Assembly: GCF_001642955.1 (NCBI RefSeq) | Contig: NZ_LWSK01000028.1 | Location: 1 to 54,444, forward strand | Length of the DNA stretch: 54,444 nucleotides | Origin: Rubripirellula obstinata | GTDB taxonomy: Bacteria > Planctomycetota > Planctomycetia > Pirellulales > Pirellulaceae | Direction: 5' to 3' | Shown here: piece after piece, positions 25,658 through 33,826 of the stretch | Numbering within the stretch: position 1 is the first letter of the stretch | Layout of the letters: the number at the start of each line of letters is the position of its first letter | Position numbers and translations under genes: made by a program | Notes under the pieces: generated by a model | Seen by the model: the letters and a program-made list of their open reading frames with translations, nothing else | Told to the model about the DNA's origin: nothing | Databases searched by the model: none

Positions 25658-26359
25658 GTGAACGAGTCCCTGAACTTCATCGTTGAACAAATGTTCGTCG
25701 GGCCCCTGTGGCCTGCGTCCATCTTGGTTGGCATGTTGATCATCTACACGGCCATGGCAATGTTCGGCTTGATCGATTTTGGATTGGACGTTCCCGAGAT
25801 CGATCTGGACGCCGATGTCAGCTTGGATATGGACGTCCCCGGTGACATTTCGGCCGATGCCATTCCAACCGACTGGGATTTCTGGCAGGGCATCGGAGCC
25901 GCATCGATCCGGGCGACCAATTTTGGCCGAGTTCCGGTCATCATTTGGGCGGGAGTCTTTACGCTTTCTTATTGGGCGATCAGCTACGTGTTGTGGCATG
26001 CCTTTGATGAAAAACGATACGACCCCACCTGGCTGCCCAGCATCCTGCTATCGATCCGAAACATTGTCATTGCAACGGTCGCCACCAAGGCGATCACGCA
26101 GCCATTGATCCAATACTTCATCGCCGGCCCGTCGTACGAATCGACTGGATTGGTTGGTGCAACCTGCGAAGTCAGCACGTTGGAAGCCACGCCGGAATTT
26201 GGCCAAGCCAAGTTTCGCACGCAAGCAGCACCGTTGCTGTTGAACATTCGCACCGACGGCCCGCACTTAAAGAAGGGCACGGAAGTCTTGATCACCGGCT
26301 TTGACCGCGAAACACGAATCTACCAAGTCACTTCACTTCCCTCGGAGTCCTCATCGTGA
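25658..26359 (+). CDS. YqiJ-like membrane protein with OB-fold-like C terminus
   Basis: The 233-residue protein has three hydrophobic helices (ASILVGMLIIYTAMAMFGLI, VIIWAGVFTLSYWAISYVLW and about residues 125-150). Between helices 1 and 2 lies an acidic loop (VPEIDLDADVSLDMDVPGDI). The C terminus (ESTGLVGATCEVSTLEATPEFGQAKFRT...KGTEVLITGFDRETRIYQV) is beta-rich like the NfeD/YqiJ OB domain. In E. coli and Bacillus such proteins are partners of a flotillin encoded next door, and here the flotillin gene starts within the stop (GTGA overlap). The start is GTG 25658. Confidence 0.82.
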   Translation: MNESLNFIVEQMFVGPLWPASILVGMLIIYTAMAMFGLIDFGLDVPEIDLDADVSLDMDVPGDISADAIPTDWDFWQGIGAASIRATNFGRVPVIIWAGVFTLSYWAISYVLWHAFDEKRYDPTWLPSILLSIRNIVIATVATKAITQPLIQYFIAGPSYESTGLVGATCEVSTLEATPEFGQAKFRTQAAPLLLNIRTDGPHLKKGTEVLITGFDRETRIYQVTSLPSESSS

Positions 26360-28395
26360 CCCCTCTTTATCTAGTCGCCGCATTCAACGCGCCCATGTTT
26401 TGGGGCATCGTCGTCGGGATCGCGGTCTTGGCGTTCATCGCAACGCTGATCATGTTTAAAAAGTGCTACATCGTGGTTGGCCCCGATAAGGCAATCATCA
26501 AATCCGGCATCAGCGGACTGGATGTCTACACGGCCGAAGGCACGTTCGTCGTTCCTTTGTTCCATCGCTATGAGTTCATGGACCTGACGCTGAAGAGTTT
26601 TGAAATCAGCCGCCAGGGAAGCGAAGGGCTGATCTGTCGCGACAACATCCGCGCCGACATCAAGGTCGCCTTCTTCATTCGCGTTGACAGTTCCAAAGAC
26701 GAAATGAAGGTTGTTGCCCAGTCGATCGGTGCAAAACGCTGCAGCGAACTGGAAACGATGCGAGAACTGTTTGACGCCAAGTTCAGCGAAGCACTCAAAA
26801 CCGTCGGCAAGCAGTTTGAATTTGTTGATCTTTACGATCAACGTGACAAGTTCAAAGACGAAATCCTAAAAGTTATCGGTACCGATTTGAATGGTTACCG
26901 GCTTGATGACGCAGCGATTGACTATCTGGAACAAACGCCGCTAAACCTGCTGTCGCCGACCAACATCCTGGACGCCGAGGGTATCAAAAAGATCACCGAA
27001 CTGACCTCGACCGAAAAGGTCAAGGAAAACCAGTTCACGCGTGACAAAGAAAAGACGCTCAAAAAGCAAGACGTTGAAGCAGAGGAAACCATCCTGGCAC
27101 TCGAACGACAACGCGTCGAAGCGGTCGAGAAGCAGAAGCGAGAGATTTCTGAAATCACGGCTCGCGAAAACGCCAGCGCCGCCAAGGTCCAGGAAGAACA
27201 AAAGCTGGAATCCGAACGGGCTCGCATCATCACCGAAGAAGAAGTTGGCGTAGCAGAAGAAAATAAGAATCGTCAAATCCTGGTCGCGATGCGGAACAAG
27301 GAAAAAACCGATGCCGTCGAACTGGAACGCGTCAATCGTGACCGCGATTTGGAAATGACCGAACGATTGCGTGTCGTCGGTGTGGCGGAAGTCGAAAAAG
27401 AAAAAGCGATCGAAACTGAAAAACGCAACATTCAAGAAGTCATCCGCGAAAGGGTTGCCGTCGAACGTGCTGTGGTGGAAGAACAGGAACGAATCAAGGA
27501 CACTGAAGACTTTGCCAAGGCCGATCGTTTGAAGCAGGTGCAAGTCACCGCTGCCGAAATGAAGGCGAAGGAAGAATTAATTCGACTGACCCAGCAGGCT
27601 CAGGCTGAAAAGGAATCCAGCGAATTGATGGCCGAGAAAGTTCGCATCGATTCGGAAGCTCGACGCGACGCCGCCGAAAAGGACACGGCTGCCGCCAAAA
27701 TGCTGGCCGAAGCAGACGCCGCCGCATCGGCCGCACCAGGTTTAGCCGAGGCCACCGTGATCGAGGCCAAAGCGACCGCGATCGAGAAGCAGGGTTTGGC
27801 CGAAGCCAACGTGGAACTGGAAAAGTATCGCGCCGAAGCGATCGGGATTACCGAGAAGGCAGACGCGATGAAACAACTCGACAGTGTCGGCAAGGAACAC
27901 GAAGAATTCAAGCTGAACCTTGACAAGGAAAAGCAAGTCGAAATCGCTGCCATCGACGCTCAACGCGGCATCGCCGAATCACAAGCCGGCGTGGTTGGCG
28001 ACGCTCTGAAATCGGCTCGCATTGACATTGTCGGTGGCGATGGAGAGTTCTTTGATCAGATCACGTCCGCCGTGAAGGGCGGCAAGGCGATCGACCGCTT
28101 TGTCTACAACAGCAAGGTGGCAACCGACATCAAGGACACGTTCTTTGACGGCAACGCGGATTACTTCCGTGAACAACTCGCTGGCCTGATCAAACAGTTC
28201 AACCTGGACACCGACGGCGTAAAAGACCTGTCGATCGCGGCACTGATCGCCAAGCTGATGGGCATGGCAAAAACCGACGACGTTCGGACGCAGTTGACCG
28301 GCCTGCTAAGCATGGCAGGTACCGCCAACGTCGCCGATCAAAAAGCGTCGCGGTTGCTGGCTGATCGGACGGTTGATAACGGCAAAACTTCGTAA
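26356..28395 (+). CDS. Flotillin-like SPFH protein (YqiK type)
   Basis: The 679-residue protein has an N-terminal membrane helix (MFWGIVVGIAVLAFIATLIMF), an SPFH/band-7 domain to about residue 200 (VGPDKAIIKSGISGLDVY, RQGSEGLICRDNIRADIKVAFFIRV), then about 300 residues of charged coiled coil rich in Glu/Lys/Ala, and a flotillin-like segment (IEAKATAIEKQGLAEANVELEKYRAEA). A globular C-terminal part of about 140 residues follows. Flotillins oligomerise at membranes. The GTG start overlaps the yqiJ-like stop. It is followed by a palindrome and then the giant ATPase. Confidence 0.92.
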   Translation: MTPLYLVAAFNAPMFWGIVVGIAVLAFIATLIMFKKCYIVVGPDKAIIKSGISGLDVYTAEGTFVVPLFHRYEFMDLTLKSFEISRQGSEGLICRDNIRADIKVAFFIRVDSSKDEMKVVAQSIGAKRCSELETMRELFDAKFSEALKTVGKQFEFVDLYDQRDKFKDEILKVIGTDLNGYRLDDAAIDYLEQTPLNLLSPTNILDAEGIKKITELTSTEKVKENQFTRDKEKTLKKQDVEAEETILALERQRVEAVEKQKREISEITARENASAAKVQEEQKLESERARIITEEEVGVAEENKNRQILVAMRNKEKTDAVELERVNRDRDLEMTERLRVVGVAEVEKEKAIETEKRNIQEVIRERVAVERAVVEEQERIKDTEDFAKADRLKQVQVTAAEMKAKEELIRLTQQAQAEKESSELMAEKVRIDSEARRDAAEKDTAAAKMLAEADAAASAAPGLAEATVIEAKATAIEKQGLAEANVELEKYRAEAIGITEKADAMKQLDSVGKEHEEFKLNLDKEKQVEIAAIDAQRGIAESQAGVVGDALKSARIDIVGGDGEFFDQITSAVKGGKAIDRFVYNSKVATDIKDTFFDGNADYFREQLAGLIKQFNLDTDGVKDLSIAALIAKLMGMAKTDDVRTQLTGLLSMAGTANVADQKASRLLADRTVDNGKTS

Positions 28396-28400
28396 GAAAT

Positions 28401-28485
28401 TAACCACGGATGGCTTTCGCGGGACCACGGATGAGTATGCCCCTACGCGCCACATCCGTGGTCCCGCGAAAGCCATCCGTGGTTA
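28401..28485. repeat. 85-bp perfect palindrome, copy 2
   Basis: Same arms as 25456-25540; the loop reads AGTATG where copy 1 has CGTATG. It starts six bases after the flotillin stop and ends 35 bp before the GTG of the ATPase gene. In RNA it would form a very stable hairpin and could attenuate or protect the transcript between the two genes. Confidence 0.95.
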
Positions 28486-28519
28486 AAACCTTTCCACCCC
28501 CTCTCACCACCCATCCGCT

Positions 28520-31500
28520 GTGACTGATCAAAAGCTTGCCGCTGGAACTTACGAAGTGCTTCGCAATCGGTTGCGGGACGCTGCGTCGGATTTGCGCACC
28601 CGTCTGGGCAAGCTTAATGAATCTCGTGCCGAAGTTTTTGGCAACATTCAAACGACGTTGTTGGCGACCGAACGAGTCAACACGGAACACAACTGCACGC
28701 CGCGCGACCTGGTTGCGATCGGTGATCAATTTATCTTTGGTTACAACGTTCAATTCGGACTAAAAACCGAGATCGAACTTGCCGATGTGTTCAGCGCCTA
28801 CACGATGACGGATCTTCAGTTCCATGAAGTTCCGTTGGACCTGATTGGCGACGATCGCTTTGTCAGTGACTTCCACGACCTGTATCGGTTTTACAAAGAC
28901 ACGCGTTTCATTCGCTTCTTCCGAAACGGCCCGATGCTGCACATGGTGTTTCAGGTCGGCAAGACGGCTCGCGACATCAAGTCGTTCAAATGGCGAGTCG
29001 GTGAAGACAAACTGGAATACCTGGACAACCGCAGTGAGCATGAAGTTCGCTATCCGCCTCAGCATGAATTCCGTTGGACTCGCACGACGCGTGACCAGCA
29101 CCACTACGGCGCTCACCCACACATTTCGATTGACGACATTGTGTTCGTCGAAGCCGTCGGCGGCGACTTGACGATCAAAGTCGAAAACAACACCGGTTCT
29201 GGTGCTGGCATCTACGCCGAAGATGTTGATGACGCCGACCAAACGCTTGACGATGCCGAGATCCATTACGCGATCCTGGGCAACTTGGTGTTGATGAAGG
29301 TGCGGCCGTATCAAGAAGAAAAAACACGCTACCTGATTTACAACGCCAAGCTCGCCACGGCGATGCGGCTGGACGAGATCGAACACGCCTGCGTGATGCT
29401 GCCCGGCGATCATGGGTTGATCTTTCCCGGCGGATACTACTTGCAAACCGGCGAATTTAAACGGTTTGATCACGGCCTGACCGAGATGCGTTACCAGCGC
29501 ACGATCGCCGCCCCCAACGGCGAAGACTATCTGTATCTTTTCTACAACTCGTCGACCGGAACCTACGTTCAACTTCGTTACAACCTGATTCGGCAAACCG
29601 TCGATACGCCGCTGGTGTGTCACGGCCAGACGTTTTTTCCGCAGGGCGAAATGGTCTGTTTCCGCTCGCAAGAAGAACCGTCCAAGCATCATGCCATTCA
29701 AATTTGGCAAACTCCATTCGCCGGTGAAGGCTACGTTCCGGAAAATCAAACCGATTCGTTGCTGTTCAAAATCGGTAACAAGGAAATCGTCGGCGGCATG
29801 GCCCAGTGCAGTGAACTGCTGCAACTGATCGACAAAGACGACGCCTACGAAGATCTGTACGTTGATCTGGCCAAGAAATCATCCGACATCTTGGATTCGT
29901 ATTTCTGGATCGCGAAACCGGAAACGGAAACGTTGTCCGAACCGATCGAAAAGATTCGTGAAGCCGCGGGTGCTGCGGTCGATGAGTTTGAGAAAGTGGT
30001 TCGAGTTCGCAACGAAACTCAATCTCGCACCAAAGAAGTGCAAACCGAAATTGGCGAACTGGTAAAGTCGATTGAACGAGGTCGGTTTGAATCAATCGAC
30101 GACTTCGTCGGTGCCCTCGCGTCGCTTCGTAAGAGTCGCGGTCATGCGCTGGGGCTGAAAGAGCTTCGTTACGTCGATGAAGAACTGGTTCAGTCACTCG
30201 AAGACCAAACGGTTGAAAAATCTGAACGATTGAGTCGCCGCTGCGTGGATTTCCTGCTGACGCCAGGATCATTGTCGCCCTACATCGATCGGGTCGCCCA
30301 GGCGGATCAGGAAGTGGATGACGTCGCGACGGTCGCCGAAGCGAAAAAGCTGGAAGAGTCAATTGACGAAGCTGGCAGCCAGTTGGAATTGCTGACCGAA
30401 ACCGTCAGCAATCTGCGAATCGACGATGCCACCAAGCGTACCGAGATCATCGATTCGATTTCCGACGTGTTTGCGTCCGTCAACCGAGTTCGCAGCAAGC
30501 TAAAGGCTCACACGCAGGCGTTGGTCAGCGTCGAAGGCAAAGCAGAGTTTGCTTCACAATTAAAACTGCTCGAACAAACCGTCGCGGGCTATCTGGACGT
30601 GTCCGACACACCGGAAAAATGCGACAGCTACCTGACCAAGGTGATGGTTTCGCTGGAAGAGTTGGAAGGTCGGTTTGCGGAGTTCGATGAATTTGTCGCA
30701 CAACTGACCGAGCGCCGCGAGGATGTTTACGCTGCGTTTGAATCTCGCAAAGTCGGCCTGATAGAAAAACGTAATCGACGCGCCGAGTCACTTGCGTCGG
30801 CGGCCACGCGAATCTTGAAGGGCATTGACTCTCGCGTCAGCAAGATGGAATCGCCCGATGATATCGCCGCCTACTTTGCCGGCGATTTGATGGTCGAAAA
30901 GGTTCGCAGCATCATTGAAGACTTGGATGACCTCGATGATGCCGTTCGCGTGGAAGATTTGCAGGGGCGGCTGAAAACGATTCGCGAAGACGCCAACCGC
31001 CAACTGCGTGACCGGCAAGATCTGTACGAAGACGGCGGCGACATCATTCGTTTGGGAAACCAAAAATTCGCCGTCAACACTCAACCGCTTGATCTGACCA
31101 CGGTGCTACGCGGCGGCGAAATGTGTCTGCATTTGACGGGCACCCAGTTCTTTGAACCGCTTCACGACGAAGCGTTGATCGCGGCAAAGGATTTGTGGGA
31201 CCAGGAATGGGTTAGCGAGAACGCTGATCTTTACCGGTCCGAATTTCTAGCGGTCGATGCATTTCAGCGTGGTGAATCGCCCACGATCGATGGACGGTTT
31301 GACGAAGGTTACGCCAAAGGGGTTCACGATCACGATGCAAATTTGATTTATCAAACGCTGATTCAAATGGATGGTGAGATTGGCCTATTGCGGCATGCCC
31401 CATCGGTCCGCGCCGCCGCCCGGTTATGGTTCGATTCGATTCTGGACACCAAAGTTCGCAAGCAGATGACGGATTGGATTGGCGGCTTTGCGAAACTCGC

Positions 31501-33682
31501 CTCCGCTTTCCCCCATGCGGAACCGGCCAAAGAGTTTCGCAATCGCCTGGAATCACTGGCGACGGATGACTGGGAAGGCTTTGACGGATTGTTTCCGCGT
31601 GAGGTCACTCCCGCGACCGTCAGCGATTACTTGTTTGATGAACTGATTGCACCGCATCGCTACGCAACACTCAGCGGCCGAGCGGCGACGTTGTATCAGC
31701 AGTTTTGTGAATCGCTGCCTGAATCGGACCGCAGCAAGTTGCTGGATGCAGCGATCAAAAAGGAATCGTCACCCGTTCGGCAATTCGTGCTCGCACGAAA
31801 CTGGGCCGATGCGTTCTTCCAAAAGCACGCTGGCGAAGATACTTCGGATCCGGCCCAGTCGTACCGCGACGAACTTGCGTGGCGAATCGCATCGACTGCG
31901 AATAATTTCCACGTCGTCAAGTCTTCGGTTTCGGCGACGTTGGAGAAGTTGGCGGGGAATCATTCGCGAATCCAATCCGGCAGCATGATGATCAACTATC
32001 ACGAAATGCTTTCGCGGGTTCGCGGTTACTTGGCCGACGTGGTGCCGCGGTTTCGGGCGTTGCATGATGCCAAGGCTCGCATCGTCGATCAGGCTCGGAC
32101 TGAAATGCGGCTGGAAGAGTTCAAGCCGCGAGTGTTGACGAGTTTTGTTCGCAACCGATTGCTCGATGAAGTTTACTTGCCGCTGATCGGTGACAACTTG
32201 GCCAAGCAAATGGGTGCGGCGGGCGAAGGCAAACGCACCGACCGGATGGGATTGTTGTTGCTGATTTCTCCGCCGGGTTACGGCAAGACAACGTTGATGG
32301 AATACGTCGCCAACCGTCTTGGCATCGTGTTCATGAAGATCAACGGCCCGGCGATCGGTCACGGCGTCACGTCGCTCGATCCCGACGAAGCACCCAACGC
32401 GGCTGCGCGTGAAGAGGTCCAGCGTTTGAACTTGGCGCTCGAAATGGGCGATAACGTGATGCTGTACTTGGATGACATTCAACACACGCACCCTGAATTT
32501 TTGCAGAAGTTCATTTCGCTATGCGATGCGACTCGAAAGATCGAAGGCGTGCGAAACGGAAAGACGCGGACTTACGATTTGCGAGGCCGACGTGTCGCCG
32601 TCGTCATGGCGGGCAACCCGTACACCGAAAGTGGCGAACGCTTCCAAGTTCCCGACATGCTTTCCAACCGCGCCGACGTTTACAATCTTGGCGAGATCAT
32701 CGGCGACTCGGCCGAAGCGTTCGAGATCAGCTACCTGGAAAACAGTCTTACCAGCAACCCGACGCTCGCGCCGTTATCGACTTGTCCGCCCGAAGACGCG
32801 CGGGCGATTATTCAAGCTGCGATGCGAGATTCGATCGAAGGCATCGAACTGGAAAGCAACCTGTCGCTCGATCAAGTTCGCGAGATGTTTGAAGTGATGC
32901 GGAAACTACTTCGCGTTCGCGACGTGGTGCTGAAGGTCAATCGTGCCTACATCCGCTCGGCCGCTCAAGCCGACGCCTATCGCACTGAACCGCCGTTTAA
33001 GTTACAGGGTAGTTATCGAAACATGAACCGGATGGCCGAGAAGGTCGCCGCGGTGATGAACGAGTCCGAATTGCAATCGTTGATCGTCAGTGCCTATGAA
33101 CAGGACGCTCAAACGTTGACGACTGACAACGAAGCTAACGTGTTGAAGTTCAAAGAGTTGGTGGGCATTTTGTCGGCTGAGGAAAAGGAACGCTGGGACG
33201 CGATCAAATATGCGTATCTGGAAAGCGTTCGCATGTCGGGCTTGGACAGCGACGACCAGGCCGGCCAATTGATGCGTCAGTTGGCATCGATGCGAGACGG
33301 CCTGGAATCGATTCGCCAAGTGATCAGCAAAGCGGTCTCGGTCACCGACACATCATCCGAAGACCGCATGGATGCCCGCATCGATACGGTTCGATCGGCA
33401 TTGCAATCAACCAGCGATCAGTTGGCCGCAATCGCGAAGCAGCAAGCCACCAATCCGCCCGATCAAAAAGTCCTGGTCCAGCACAAAGTTCCTCGCGTGC
33501 TGGCCGACTTGGTCAAAGGCCAATTCCATCTGATGCAGGAATGGCTGCGGCCGATCATGGAAGAATCGATCGACAACGGTCGCGACCTAGATCGACTGCA
33601 AAAACAGCTCGAATCGATGATGGAGAACTACCGATCGGTGCAGCAGAGTTTCGAGAGTCCTGCGGACGAGTCCCAGGAATAA
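28520..33682 (+). CDS. Giant AAA ATPase of the 'DNA repair ATPase' (DUF3686-type) family
   Basis: The 1720-residue protein begins with GTG. Its first ~480 residues are beta-rich with many Tyr/His/Asp (IFPGGYYLQTGEFKRFDHG, LYLFYNSSTGTYVQLRYNLI). About 500 residues of predicted coiled coil follow (residues 480-820). An AAA domain has Walker A SPPGYGKTTLMEY at about 1250 and Walker B VMLYLDDIQHTHPEF at about 1313, then VMAGNPYTESGERFQVPDML and RADVYNLGEI. The C-terminal 180 residues are again helical. Databases name relatives 'DNA repair ATPase', to my knowledge without experimental proof. Pairing with YqiJ and flotillin suggests a membrane-linked role. Confidence 0.83.
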   Translation: MTDQKLAAGTYEVLRNRLRDAASDLRTRLGKLNESRAEVFGNIQTTLLATERVNTEHNCTPRDLVAIGDQFIFGYNVQFGLKTEIELADVFSAYTMTDLQFHEVPLDLIGDDRFVSDFHDLYRFYKDTRFIRFFRNGPMLHMVFQVGKTARDIKSFKWRVGEDKLEYLDNRSEHEVRYPPQHEFRWTRTTRDQHHYGAHPHISIDDIVFVEAVGGDLTIKVENNTGSGAGIYAEDVDDADQTLDDAEIHYAILGNLVLMKVRPYQEEKTRYLIYNAKLATAMRLDEIEHACVMLPGDHGLIFPGGYYLQTGEFKRFDHGLTEMRYQRTIAAPNGEDYLYLFYNSSTGTYVQLRYNLIRQTVDTPLVCHGQTFFPQGEMVCFRSQEEPSKHHAIQIWQTPFAGEGYVPENQTDSLLFKIGNKEIVGGMAQCSELLQLIDKDDAYEDLYVDLAKKSSDILDSYFWIAKPETETLSEPIEKIREAAGAAVDEFEKVVRVRNETQSRTKEVQTEIGELVKSIERGRFESIDDFVGALASLRKSRGHALGLKELRYVDEELVQSLEDQTVEKSERLSRRCVDFLLTPGSLSPYIDRVAQADQEVDDVATVAEAKKLEESIDEAGSQLELLTETVSNLRIDDATKRTEIIDSISDVFASVNRVRSKLKAHTQALVSVEGKAEFASQLKLLEQTVAGYLDVSDTPEKCDSYLTKVMVSLEELEGRFAEFDEFVAQLTERREDVYAAFESRKVGLIEKRNRRAESLASAATRILKGIDSRVSKMESPDDIAAYFAGDLMVEKVRSIIEDLDDLDDAVRVEDLQGRLKTIREDANRQLRDRQDLYEDGGDIIRLGNQKFAVNTQPLDLTTVLRGGEMCLHLTGTQFFEPLHDEALIAAKDLWDQEWVSENADLYRSEFLAVDAFQRGESPTIDGRFDEGYAKGVHDHDANLIYQTLIQMDGEIGLLRHAPSVRAAARLWFDSILDTKVRKQMTDWIGGFAKLASAFPHAEPAKEFRNRLESLATDDWEGFDGLFPREVTPATVSDYLFDELIAPHRYATLSGRAATLYQQFCESLPESDRSKLLDAAIKKESSPVRQFVLARNWADAFFQKHAGEDTSDPAQSYRDELAWRIASTANNFHVVKSSVSATLEKLAGNHSRIQSGSMMINYHEMLSRVRGYLADVVPRFRALHDAKARIVDQARTEMRLEEFKPRVLTSFVRNRLLDEVYLPLIGDNLAKQMGAAGEGKRTDRMGLLLLISPPGYGKTTLMEYVANRLGIVFMKINGPAIGHGVTSLDPDEAPNAAAREEVQRLNLALEMGDNVMLYLDDIQHTHPEFLQKFISLCDATRKIEGVRNGKTRTYDLRGRRVAVVMAGNPYTESGERFQVPDMLSNRADVYNLGEIIGDSAEAFEISYLENSLTSNPTLAPLSTCPPEDARAIIQAAMRDSIEGIELESNLSLDQVREMFEVMRKLLRVRDVVLKVNRAYIRSAAQADAYRTEPPFKLQGSYRNMNRMAEKVAAVMNESELQSLIVSAYEQDAQTLTTDNEANVLKFKELVGILSAEEKERWDAIKYAYLESVRMSGLDSDDQAGQLMRQLASMRDGLESIRQVISKAVSVTDTSSEDRMDARIDTVRSALQSTSDQLAAIAKQQATNPPDQKVLVQHKVPRVLADLVKGQFHLMQEWLRPIMEESIDNGRDLDRLQKQLESMMENYRSVQQSFESPADESQE

Positions 33683-33826
33683 TTCACCCACTCCAGAGAG
33701 TGGCCTGCGAGCCTATTTAAATTTCAATGCGCGTATTTCTTTCCTTACACGCGTCCTAAGTGCGTTACATTACGGCACGTTCCACAGCGGGATTCCGTTG
33801 TTCGGGCCGAAGATAGCTGTTGGCGA

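Noticed and set aside
28760-29824. 354-codon frame on the minus strand
   Set aside because: It lies antisense to the giant ATPase and reads as a low-quality His/Arg/Val mixture; the plus-strand frame has clear protein character.
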